A DNA stretch of 7,234 nucleotides from Nitrospiraceae bacterium (GCA_003170655.1 PMYY01000168.1:1-7234); one strand, 5' to 3'; shown: positions 1 through 6,159, counted from the stretch's first letter. Notes: generated by a model from the letters alone, not told the origin. Made by a program: numbers and translations.

Positions 1-127
1 GTAGCATTATCTAATGCATCGTATCAAAGCGCATCTGAAAGAATCTCCTGAGGTGAAAGCCCACCCGCAGAGGATTATTGCCGGGTTCCGGCAGCATTTT
101 CATGCCAATGAATTTCTCAGCAAAACT

Positions 128-1111
128 ATGATTTTCTTCTTGGCACGGCATAAGAGAGTACTGTTTTCTGTTTTCAGCGCGCTCGCTGCGTTGTGCATTC
201 TGGCCAGCTGCAGCCGACCTCCTGCCAATCGTGTGCAGGGCTATGTGGAAGGAGAGTTCGTATATGTAGCTTCACCGTATGCCGGCTCGGTAAAGTCGTT
301 GAACGTGCAACGGGGCGATCATGTGAAAATAAGTGATCTGCTTTTCACATTGGATAGTGAACCTGAAAAATCGGCCAGGGACGAGGCAGAGCACCGGCTG
401 ATGCAATCCCGCTCCAGTCTCGAAGATGCCAGGAAAAGCAAGCGGCCCACCGAAATAGAGTCTGCAGAAGCGCAGTTGCGCCAGGCACGGGCAGCCTTGA
501 CTTTTTCGGAAAAAGAGTTTGCTCGCCAGGAAAAACTCCTTCAGACATCAGCCTCTTCTATTCAGGATGTTGACCGTGCCCGTTCAACGCGTGACCAGGA
601 CAGGCAACGTGTGAGCCAACTCGAAGCCGACCTCTTGACTACCCATCTGGGATCCCGGACCGACCAGATCGCGGTTGCAGCGGCCAATATGAAGGCGCTG
701 GAATCAGCTCTGACCAGGGCGGAATGGGACCTCTCACAAAAACGCCAATCCGCACCTGAAGCCGGTTTGATTTTCGACACGCTTTACCGCGAAGGTGAAT
801 GGGCCGCAGCAGGCCATCCCGTCGTGGTGCTGCTGCCGCCCCGGAACATCAAGGTCCGTGCGTTTGTGCCGGAGAATCTAGTCGGCTCGATTCATTCCGG
901 CGACACTGTGAGGGTCACGCTAGATGGGACGTCTTCTCCAATTATTGGAAAGGTAAGTTTCATCTCGCCTCAGGCCGAATACACGCCGCCTGTAATCTAT
1001 AGCCGGGAGAGCCGCGGCAAACTGGTCTTCATGATTGAAGCTGTCTTCGATCCAAAGACCTCGGCAAGTCTGCATCCGGGCCAGCCTGTGGACGTACAGT
1101 TGGGTCCTTGA
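128..1111 (+). CDS. HlyD/YbhG-type periplasmic adaptor (membrane fusion) protein, probable lipoprotein
   Basis: This is probably the periplasmic adaptor that links the inner-membrane ABC pump encoded next to the outer-membrane channel encoded at the end of the operon. The frame is open from an ATG at 14, just after an in-frame stop at 2-4. I prefer the ATG at 128 because it gives a normal lipoprotein leader: a basic RHKR segment, a hydrophobic stretch, then the lipobox LASC with Cys28. Starting at 14 would add a 38-residue tail before the leader. No good ribosome binding site precedes either start. From ATG 128, a biotinyl/lipoyl half-motif (VQGYVEGEFVYVASPYAGSV) lies at about residues 36-55 and a long charged, Ala/Gln/Arg/Glu-rich coiled-coil hairpin at about 80-207. 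The second lipoyl half and a beta-barrel domain follow. The 327-residue length fits the family. The stop lies 3 bp before the ATPase start. The family call is firm; lipidation and the start are inferred. Confidence 0.88.
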   Translation: MIFFLARHKRVLFSVFSALAALCILASCSRPPANRVQGYVEGEFVYVASPYAGSVKSLNVQRGDHVKISDLLFTLDSEPEKSARDEAEHRLMQSRSSLEDARKSKRPTEIESAEAQLRQARAALTFSEKEFARQEKLLQTSASSIQDVDRARSTRDQDRQRVSQLEADLLTTHLGSRTDQIAVAAANMKALESALTRAEWDLSQKRQSAPEAGLIFDTLYREGEWAAAGHPVVVLLPPRNIKVRAFVPENLVGSIHSGDTVRVTLDGTSSPIIGKVSFISPQAEYTPPVIYSRESRGKLVFMIEAVFDPKTSASLHPGQPVDVQLGP

Positions 1112-1114
1112 ACC

Positions 1115-2041
1115 ATGGCCAGCGAATTAGCCATAGATGTGCACGGAATGACCAAGCGCTTCGGCAAGCATATTGCTGTCAATGATGTAGCCCTCCAAGT
1201 CGGCAGCGGCGAGATATGCGGGTTCCTGGGTCCGAACGGCAGCGGCAAAACAACATTTATTCGGATGCTGTGTGGTCTGCTTAAAGCCGATGCGGGCAGC
1301 GGTACATGCCTGGGTTTTGACGTGATTACAGAGAGCGAAGATATCAAGCGGCAGGTAGGGTATATGACCCAACGGTTTAGTTTTTACGAGGACTTGAGCA
1401 TTTCCGAGAACCTTGATTTCGTCGCGCGTATGTATTCGCTGGGCAATCGCCACACTGCTGTCAACGCGAGCATCGAAAAACTGGGACTCGTGGAACGCAG
1501 GAATCAGCTTGCGGGCGAACTTTCGGGCGGATGGAAGCAGCGGCTCGCATTGGCGGCATGCATGCTTCACGAGCCGAAGCTCCTGCTGCTGGATGAGCCG
1601 ACTGCGGGCGTAGATCCGAAAGCGCGTCGTGAATTCTGGGAGGAGATTCATCAGCTTGCGGCGCAGGGGCTTACATTCCTTATTGCCACGCATTATATGG
1701 ATGAAGCCGAACGCTGCCATCGGCTTGCCTTCATTTCCAACGGCACTCTGCTTATCCGCGGCACAGTCAGAGAAGTAATTGATGAGACCCATCTTACAAC
1801 ATGGTCGGTCAGCGGACCGGATTTGCTTAATTTGGCCAGACAACTCCGGGATGTTCCGGGCATAGAGCAGACGGTGCCTTTCGGTAATACACTCCGGGTC
1901 AGCGGCAACGATCCTGAAGCTGTCGAAAACGCAATATCACCGCATCGCAACAGCAGTTACAACTGGCGCCCTGTCGATTCAAGCCTTGAAGATGTTTTTA
2001 TTCATCTTATGAATAAACCAAAGGACGGACCGTCGTCATGA
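1115..2041 (+). CDS. ABC transporter ATP-binding protein (ABC-2 exporter type)
   Basis: This cytoplasmic ATPase should power the exporter by ATP hydrolysis, as a dimer under the permease encoded by the next gene. All core motifs are present in the 308 residues: Walker A GPNGSGKT at 39-46, Q-loop Gln86, signature LSGGWKQRL at 136-144, Walker B LLLLDEP with Asp160 and Glu161, D-loop around 164-168, and H-loop His193. It therefore looks catalytically competent. Residues after about 215 form the small C-terminal domain usual for ATPases paired with ABC-2 permeases (CcmA/YbhF-like class), ending in the characteristic SLEDVF segment. It is a single-domain ATPase, unlike E. coli YbhF, which has two ATPase cassettes. 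The ATG follows the adaptor's stop by 3 bp with no clear Shine-Dalgarno, so coupled translation is likely. The 3' end overlaps the permease gene by 4 bp. Substrate cannot be deduced. Confidence 0.95.
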   Translation: MASELAIDVHGMTKRFGKHIAVNDVALQVGSGEICGFLGPNGSGKTTFIRMLCGLLKADAGSGTCLGFDVITESEDIKRQVGYMTQRFSFYEDLSISENLDFVARMYSLGNRHTAVNASIEKLGLVERRNQLAGELSGGWKQRLALAACMLHEPKLLLLDEPTAGVDPKARREFWEEIHQLAAQGLTFLIATHYMDEAERCHRLAFISNGTLLIRGTVREVIDETHLTTWSVSGPDLLNLARQLRDVPGIEQTVPFGNTLRVSGNDPEAVENAISPHRNSSYNWRPVDSSLEDVFIHLMNKPKDGPSS

Positions 2042-3180
2042 TAAGCAAAGTCGGGATTTCGCCGTCGCGGTTTTGGGCTATGGTGGTCAAGGAATTTATC
2101 CAGATGCGCCGGGACCGTGTTACCTTCGCAATCATGGTAGGCATCCCTCTTATTCAGCTTACCCTTTTCGGATTTGCAATCAATTCTGATCCCAGACACC
2201 TTCCAGCTGCGATGATAATTAACGACAACGGTCCGATGGCCAGAACTGTTCTTTACTCACTTCAGAACAGCACTTATTTCGACTTCGTCAGGCAAGTGGG
2301 GACCGAAGCCGAGGGACGTAAAATACTTGAACGCGGTGAGGCCCAGTTCGTAATTAACGTCCCAGAGAATTTCACGCGGGACCTTTTGCGCGGGAATAGG
2401 CCCTCTATTCTGATCGAAGCTGATGCTACCGATCCATCGGCCACCAGCAACGCTCTCGGCTCTTTGCGCTCCCTGCTTGACACTGCGCTGCAAAATGATC
2501 TCAAGGGCCCTCTCTCTTATCTGTCCAGCGTCACAGGCCCAATCGATCTGCAGATTCATGCACTGTATAACCCGGAAGCCAATACGCAATACAACATCGT
2601 ACCAGGGCTGATGGGCGTTGTCCTTACTATGACCACGGTCATGATAACAGCCCTTGCAATTACACGTGAACTCGAGAGCGGCACTATGGAAAACCTCCTA
2701 TCCATGCCTACGCGACCTGTCGAGGTGCTGGTGGGCAAGATAGTTCCTTATATCCTTGTAGGCTACATTCAGTTGCTCCTCATCCTTACGGCAGCCCATT
2801 TTCTTTTTCACGTCCCAATGGTTGGAAGCTTAGTCCTTCTGCTCGCGGTCGCCTTTGTGTTTATAACCGCAAATCTAGCGATGGGCATCACCTTTTCCAC
2901 CATAGCCAAGAACCAGCGCCAGGCTATTCAGATGGCCTTTTTCTTTTTTCTGCCCTCGATACTGCTTTCAGGATTCATGTTCCCTTTCCGAGGCATGCCT
3001 CAATGGGCACAGATGATCGGAGAATTGTTGCCACTCACACATTTTCTGAGGATCGTCCGAGGGATTGTGTTAAAAGGCAACGGGCTTGTAGACGTTCTTG
3101 CGCAGCTTTGGCAGATAGTGCTTTTTGCGGTTATTGCTGTGACAATAGGTGTAAAACGTTACAGGAGGACACTAGATTAA
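2038..3180 (+). CDS. ABC-2 type permease of the exporter (YbhS/YbhR-like)
   Basis: This is the inner-membrane channel subunit of the exporter. The 380 residues show the standard ABC-2 layout. There is a cytoplasmic N-terminus with the amphipathic segment RFWAMVVKEFIQMRRDR, a first membrane helix at about 29-48, and a soluble periplasmic domain at about 50-185. Five hydrophobic segments follow, at about 187-208, 235-257, 262-288, 297-315 and 355-372. The conserved stretch ITRELESGTMENLLSMP at 208-224 is the ABC-2 hallmark that contacts the ATPase. The start ATG overlaps the ATPase stop in an ATGA arrangement, and AAGGA lies about 13 bases upstream. Only one permease gene is present, so a homodimer is expected, whereas the related E. 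coli ybh cluster has two permeases. The stop shares one base with the start of the next gene. The family is clear; the substrate is unknown. Confidence 0.94.
   Translation: MISKVGISPSRFWAMVVKEFIQMRRDRVTFAIMVGIPLIQLTLFGFAINSDPRHLPAAMIINDNGPMARTVLYSLQNSTYFDFVRQVGTEAEGRKILERGEAQFVINVPENFTRDLLRGNRPSILIEADATDPSATSNALGSLRSLLDTALQNDLKGPLSYLSSVTGPIDLQIHALYNPEANTQYNIVPGLMGVVLTMTTVMITALAITRELESGTMENLLSMPTRPVEVLVGKIVPYILVGYIQLLLILTAAHFLFHVPMVGSLVLLLAVAFVFITANLAMGITFSTIAKNQRQAIQMAFFFFLPSILLSGFMFPFRGMPQWAQMIGELLPLTHFLRIVRGIVLKGNGLVDVLAQLWQIVLFAVIAVTIGVKRYRRTLD
3163..3169 (+). promoter_or_regulatory. Strong Shine-Dalgarno that fixes the start of the outer-membrane channel gene
   Basis: AGGAGGA lies inside the end of the permease gene, 10 bases before the ATG at 3180. 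It is the best ribosome binding site in the operon. It supports starting the channel gene at 3180 rather than at the ATG at 3003, which is also in frame but would add 59 residues before the lipoprotein leader. Confidence 0.8.
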
Positions 3181-4604
3181 TGAAGAAGAAGCTGCGCTGG
3201 CTATGCGTGATGCTTTCAGTGCTCTGTTCATGCGCAGTCGGCCCCGACTACAAAAGGCCTGACGTGACAAATATTACTCCCACCGACTGGCACTGGAAAA
3301 TTGCCGAGCCGAAGGACTCGATTCCGAAAGGAGACTGGTGGAAGCTTTTCAAGGATCCATCACTTGATGAACTGGAAGCCGGCGCTGTAGCAAACAATCA
3401 AAATCTGCGTGCCGCGGTGGCCCGTATCGACGAATACCGTGCGGTCGCAAGGCTCACGCGCAGCCAGTTTTACCCGGAATTATCTCTCGATCCCTCCTTC
3501 AGTCGGCAACGGACTTCCGCCAACCAGCCGATTGCGCTCCCTTCCTCGATCAAACTGACCTCCATGAATCTCAATACTTTTAGCGTTCCACTGGATCTAA
3601 GCTATGAAGTTGACCTCTGGGGCCGGGTGCGCCGCTCTTTGGAATCCGCGCAAGCCCAGGCCGAGGCCGGCGTCGCTGATTATCATAACGTACTCCTAAC
3701 TCTTACTGCTGACGTTGCAGCAAACTATTTTACGCTCAGGTCTTTAGATGATGAAATTGTCGTATTACGAAGGACAGTGGAACTCCGCGACAAATCCGTG
3801 CACATTTTGAACGACCGTTTTAAAATCGGTACCATTTCTGAAACCGACCTGGCCAGGTCAAAAACTGAACTTGCTAGTGCCAAAGTCGAGTTGTCCGATG
3901 TTGCTCGACAACGTGCCGAAACGCTAAATGCCATTGCGCTCCTTTGCGGCAAGCCTGCCAGTGCATTTGAGATTCACGAACGCCCCGCGACAGCAGAACC
4001 ACCGGTGATACCGGTAGGTCTGCCCTCATCTCTTCTCGAACGCAGACCAGATATTGCAAGTTCAGAAAGAAACCTGGCAGCTAAAAACGCTCAAATCGGA
4101 GTTGCCCGCGCTGCTTACTTTCCCGTTCTCCACTTGACCGGCCAAGCTGGGTATCTTAGTAGTTCGCTTGACAATCTATTTTCCAATGGCAGCCGCATCT
4201 GGTCATTCGGCCCAAGCGTCAGCCTTCCATTGTTTACCGGAGGGCGAACTGCTGCAAGCGTTGACCAAGCAAAGGCGTCCTACGAGGAGAATCTGGCTAA
4301 CTATCGTCAAACCGTGCTGACGGCTTTTAAAGAAGTTGAAGATTCTCTCGCTCAAATTGTATTCGCCAATGAACGGGCGGTAGCCCAGGACGAAGCCCTT
4401 GCTTCAGCGGAAAGGGTAAATGCATTGGCGAAAGCACGCTACGAAGCTGGCGCGATCAGTTCTTTTGAACTGTTGGATACCGAGCGGAATAAGCTTCAAT
4501 ACGAGCGCCAGAAGTCACAGACGGAAGGCCAACGCTTCGGTGCCGTCGTGCGACTGATCAAAGCACTGGGCGGGGGATGGGAAAGATCCGACTTTCAATG
4601 GTAA
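3180..4604 (+). CDS. NodT-family outer-membrane efflux channel lipoprotein (TolC/OprM-like)
   Basis: This should be the outer-membrane exit duct of the exporter, working as a trimer. The start at 3180 is supported by an AGGAGGA 10 bases upstream and by a short lipoprotein leader (MKKKLRWLCV, then a hydrophobic run and LCSC with Cys18). The frame is open further upstream to 3003, but that extension reads over the permease gene. The mature protein begins with AVGPDYKRP, the typical opening of this family, and WWKLFKDPSLDELEAGAVANNQNL follows at about residues 56-79. Two repeated outer-membrane-factor halves follow: QFYPEL and DLSYEVDLWGRVRRSLE in the first, LERRPDIASSERNLAAKNAQIGVARAAYFP and SLPLFTGGRTAASVDQA in the second. 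The C-terminus ends with the family-typical KALGGGW. The 474-residue length is usual. Its start overlaps the permease stop by one base (TAATG), so it is probably co-translated. Confidence 0.95.
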   Translation: MKKKLRWLCVMLSVLCSCAVGPDYKRPDVTNITPTDWHWKIAEPKDSIPKGDWWKLFKDPSLDELEAGAVANNQNLRAAVARIDEYRAVARLTRSQFYPELSLDPSFSRQRTSANQPIALPSSIKLTSMNLNTFSVPLDLSYEVDLWGRVRRSLESAQAQAEAGVADYHNVLLTLTADVAANYFTLRSLDDEIVVLRRTVELRDKSVHILNDRFKIGTISETDLARSKTELASAKVELSDVARQRAETLNAIALLCGKPASAFEIHERPATAEPPVIPVGLPSSLLERRPDIASSERNLAAKNAQIGVARAAYFPVLHLTGQAGYLSSSLDNLFSNGSRIWSFGPSVSLPLFTGGRTAASVDQAKASYEENLANYRQTVLTAFKEVEDSLAQIVFANERAVAQDEALASAERVNALAKARYEAGAISSFELLDTERNKLQYERQKSQTEGQRFGAVVRLIKALGGGWERSDFQW

Positions 4605-4642
4605 CGTTTTGCAGTATTACAAAATGAAATCGAAAATCACGT

Positions 4643-4825
4643 TTAAAGTGTTCTTCCATTCTTCACATTCACATGGGCACGTGGTTCAGGCGTGTAATTA
4701 TTGTTGACTGTGGAGTGTGAATAACCTTGTTTAGTTTCCTCATCCCTAACGTAAAGAAAGCCAACCTGAATAAGATCCTGGATTGAGTTCCTAATTCTGC
4801 TTGCCTTTGAGTATGCGGTTCTGGT
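4643..4825 (-). pseudogene. Possible remnant of an unidentified protein's C-terminus
   Basis: On the minus strand, a frame runs open from just after a TGA (4828-4826) to a TAA (4645-4643), about 60 codons. It has no ATG, and the only in-frame GTG codons are close to its end. The conceptual peptide looks protein-like: hydrophilic, balanced in composition, with segments such as RIRNSIQDLIQVGFLYVRDE and NYTPEPRAHVNVKNGRTL. I do not recognise the family. A second minus-strand frame is also open over much of the same stretch, so the coding look could be chance. Read as a fossil, it would be the 3' end of a gene that lost its upstream part to the in-frame stop or a rearrangement near the palindrome at 4858-4902. 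Confidence 0.3.
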
Positions 4826-4857
4826 TCAAGGGAAGGAAGGATTAGAAAACGTCAAAA

Positions 4858-4902
4858 TCCTTTAGATGAATCGTGATATGAACACGATTCTCCTAAAAAG
4901 GA
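4858..4902. repeat. 45-bp imperfect palindrome (long hairpin)
   Basis: The arms are TCCTTTAG-AT-GAATCGTG (4858-4875) and CACGATTC-TC-CTAAAAAGGA (4883-4902), around a 7-base loop ATATGAA. The inner 8 bp pair perfectly. The outer arms pair again after a 2-base bulge on each side, with two extra A residues on the right. GAAAA and TTTTC further out are also complementary. There is no T-run directly after the stem on the + strand, so it is a poor intrinsic terminator. It could be a REP- or MITE-like unit, an end of a lost mobile element, or a processing site. Confidence 0.65.
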
Positions 4903-5045
4903 CAGAATATTTTCACCCTATGAAGTGTTGCGCGAGCTTAGAACAAGGAAATTTCAATAGATTTCAAAAGGACCGCTCAATCTGACGTTCCCAATAAACC
5001 AATAACAGATAAAAGCATTGGCACATCATAGCTTAGAAAAAACAA

Positions 5046-5082
5046 GAGGTAGATGGCACCTAAGCCGCCTACCTCACTTTTT
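5046..5082 (+). terminator. Intrinsic terminator-like hairpin with T-tract
   Basis: The stem is GAGGTAG (5046-5052) with CTACCTC (5069-5075). One A/C mismatch and one G-T pair follow, then GGC/GCC closes a 6-base loop ACCTAA. The stem is followed by AC and TTTTT (5078-5082). An A-rich tract (5037-5045) sits on the other side, so it could also act on the minus strand. The efflux operon ends about 440 bp upstream without a clear terminator of its own. This may be its distant terminator, the end of an unannotated transcript, or a leftover from a lost gene. Confidence 0.6.
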
Positions 5083-5086
5083 AAAG

Positions 5087-5171
5087 GTTGCCAGAACACG
5101 CCTGGTAACGTCTTTGGTTAGCCGACGATGCTGCAACTTCTCATTTTCTTCTTTTCCGTCAGCTTACCAGG
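5087..5171. repeat. Two mutually exclusive inverted repeats
   Basis: GTTGCCAG (5087-5094) can pair with CTGGTAAC (5102-5109) across a 7-base loop, with one G-T pair. The overlapping CCTGGTAA (5101-5108) is also a perfect 8-bp complement of TTACCAGG (5164-5171). The same central arm therefore fits two different hairpins. This resembles a switch in layout, but no open reading frame or known riboswitch core is nearby, so chance or fossil repeats remain likely. Confidence 0.35.
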
Positions 5172-5282
5172 GACTGTCTACTGCAGCCCCATTTCCTCTT
5201 TCGAGGTTCCTTTCTCCTATATCAAACACCTTACTCGGAGAAAAGGGTCAGAGAGAGTTCCCTATCTCTGGTTTAATTATAT

Positions 5283-5309
5283 AATACTTGAGTTATATTG
5301 TCAAGTATT
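5283..5309. repeat. Perfect 9-bp-arm inverted repeat
   Basis: AATACTTGA (5283-5291) and TCAAGTATT (5301-5309) are perfectly complementary across the 9-base spacer GTTATATTG. The repeat lies just upstream of the IS left end, in a very AT-rich spot that includes TATAAT at 5280-5285. It could be a binding site for a dimeric protein, or an end of another mobile element into which, or next to which, the IS inserted. There is no T-run to make it a terminator. Confidence 0.5.
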
Positions 5310-5333
5310 CGAATTGCCTCATGTGGCGAACAG

Positions 5334-5372
5334 ATAAACTGTCCGGATCTGTAGCACATAAACTGTCCGGAT
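5334..5372 (+). repeat. Two 15-bp direct repeats at the IS left end
   Basis: ATAAACTGTCCGGAT occurs at 5334-5348 and again, identically, at 5358-5372, with start points 24 bp apart (about two helical turns plus a few bases). Repeated subterminal motifs of this kind in IS ends are usually transposase binding sites. They lie immediately upstream of the transposase gene and the possible -10 element TATTAT at 5372-5377, so transposase binding could also repress its own promoter. The repeat is seen directly; the function is inferred. Confidence 0.8.
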
Positions 5373-5402
5373 ATTATATGGATAGCAAGGGGGCTATCCA
5401 TG
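5372..5402 (+). promoter_or_regulatory. Possible -10 box and hairpin covering the transposase start codon
   Basis: ATGGATAGC (5378-5386) is a perfect 9-bp complement of GCTATCCAT (5393-5401), which includes the first two bases of the transposase ATG at 5400-5402. The Shine-Dalgarno-like AAGGGG (5387-5392) sits in the loop. TATTAT at 5372-5377 could be a -10 box, although no good -35 is seen. If transcription starts about 7 bases after it, the native mRNA would lack most of the left arm. Transcripts entering from outside would form the hairpin and block translation, as known for IS10 and IS50. Confidence 0.55.
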
Positions 5403-5994
5403 AAACGTTCGGAGGTGTTGCAGGAGGTACGGAAGATGAGATTTGAAGAAAGCTATGAGGGCTGGAAAGAACGGCGATTAACTCAGGAGGAAGCAGCTAT
5501 GCTCCTGGGGGTCTGTGACAGAACATTTCGGCGGTACCTGATGAGGTATGAGGATAATGGAATGGAAGGACTTGCAGATAAGCGTTTAGAGCAAATATCA
5601 CACCGACGTGCGCCGGTTGATGAGGTAATGGCGCTGTCGGATCTTTATAGCAATCGTTTTCGTGGTTTCAATGTCAAACACTTTTATAGCTGGTATCGAC
5701 GTGATAATCAAGGAAGCAGAAGCTACACATGGGTCAAAAACACTCTTCAGCAAAAGGGATTGGTACCCAAGTCAGCAATAAAAGGGACGCACAGGAAGAA
5801 AAGGACCAGGGCTACCTATGCTGGCATGATGCTTCACCAGGACGGTTCCCTACACCAGTGGATTGCCGGCAAATACTGGGATTTAATCGTGACGATGGAT
5901 GACGTCAGCAGTGAACACTACTCGATGTTCTTTGTTGAGGAAGAAGTCACGCATAAGCAACTTCCAGTGGAAAAAAGCTGTTATTGAGCAACAC
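5400..5994 (+). pseudogene. ISNCY-family transposase, N-terminal half, frameshifted and truncated
   Basis: The ATG at 5400 follows AAGGGGG at 5387-5393. Residues about 26-60 (LTQEEAAMLLGVCDRTFRRY and following) form the N-terminal helix-turn-helix that binds the IS ends. The catalytic-domain start is visible: LHQDGS with Asp148, a likely first acidic residue of the DDE triad, then WDLIVTMDD and SEHYSMFFVEEE up to residue 182. After VEEEVT the frame is wrong and ends at a TGA at 5985-5987. Skipping one base, for example C5952, restores ISNFQWKKAVIEQH, which matches the family pattern GT-MSSFQGVKEVIEQHG as I know it. After that, similarity ends: the TDRGSHYW region with the second catalytic Asp and the later Glu are missing. 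The gene cannot encode an active transposase; the short 195-residue product could at most bind the ends. Confidence 0.85.
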
Positions 5995-6159
5995 GATGGG
6001 GTGTGGGAGAGGATGACGATAATTCTAAGCAACCCATACGAGGGGTACGTAACGCGAGACAGTTTTTTAAATCATATTCTAGTACCCGAAAACATTTCAT
6101 ACCCTCGGATTACTGTCCAAAAAGATAAGATTCTATAGAGATTTTCAAATATAGCTGAC
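5995..6159. other. Junction segment between IS remnant and barrel gene
   Basis: Recognisable transposase sequence stops around 5994 and the barrel gene's natural stop is at 6160-6162. The 165 bases between contain no gene I can identify and no clear terminator for the minus-strand gene. The + frame stays open to 6138, but its peptide has no recognisable motif. This segment probably contains the deletion breakpoint that removed the right half of the IS. Confidence 0.5.

Larger units (their letters stand above)
4605..5321. other. Gene-free, repeat-rich intergenic stretch
   Basis: No convincing intact gene lies between the efflux operon and the IS remnant. The base composition is visibly more AT-rich than the operon. 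Right after the channel gene I see only a weak TTTTG/CAAAA stem, so no good terminator closes the operon there. The stretch contains a possible minus-strand gene fossil (4643-4825), a 45-bp imperfect palindrome (4858-4902), a short tandem CCAATAA duplication (4991-4997 and 4999-5005), an intrinsic terminator-like hairpin (5046-5082), overlapping inverted repeats (5087-5171), a CAGAGA/TCTCTG pair (5249-5254 and 5265-5270) and a 9-bp-arm inverted repeat (5283-5309). The open frames at 5018-5284 and 5128-5337 overlap each other and carry no recognisable protein motif. The overall look is a scar of decayed accessory DNA. Confidence 0.6.
5334..5994 (+). mobile_element. Truncated ISNCY-type insertion sequence (left part only)
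   Basis: The left end carries two identical 15-bp repeats and a start-codon hairpin, followed by the first half of a transposase. From my knowledge of this family the intact transposase is over 400 residues. Here recognisable similarity stops after about 197 codons, near 5994. No clear copy of the left-end repeat in inverted orientation is found to the right; only GACAGTTT at 6058-6065 matches part of it. The outer left boundary is uncertain and could be a little upstream of 5334, for example near 5322. No target-site duplication could be identified. The element is almost certainly immobile on its own. Confidence 0.7.

Noticed and set aside
1..51. A different + strand frame open from the window edge to a TGA at 49-51, possibly the end of an upstream gene
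   Set aside because: Sixteen codons without a recognisable motif are too few to support a gene, though it would fit a short adaptor starting at 128 rather than 14.
1127..1843. Long minus-strand open frame opposite the ABC ATPase gene
   Set aside because: It is a shadow of a strongly conserved gene with all ATPase motifs. Its peptide has no recognisable features.
3003..3179. Upstream extension of the outer-membrane channel gene to an ATG at 3003
   Set aside because: The extension reads across the permease gene in another frame, and the strong Shine-Dalgarno and lipoprotein leader at 3180 fix the start there.
4920..4985. Small + strand frame beginning MKCCASLEQG
   Set aside because: It has only about 21 codons, no ribosome binding site and no sign of conservation.
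4991..5005. Possible CRISPR or iteron array from the CCAATAA duplication
   Set aside because: Only two very short copies exist, with no regular spacing and no associated genes.
5018..5337. Two overlapping + strand open frames of 88 and 69 codons, the second with a hydrophobic start
   Set aside because: They overlap in different frames, have no good ribosome binding site, show no recognisable motif, and lie in a repeat-rich AT-rich scar. The first also starts upstream of the terminator-like hairpin and runs through it.
6058..6065. GACAGTTT as a possible inverted right end of the IS
   Set aside because: Only 8 bases match the 15-bp left-end repeat and the flanking bases differ, so it is too weak to call a right end.
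5995..6138. + strand open frame continuing after the restored transposase frame
   Set aside because: The peptide after VIEQHDG has no similarity to the transposase pattern and no recognisable domain. It is most likely chance openness past the deletion point.
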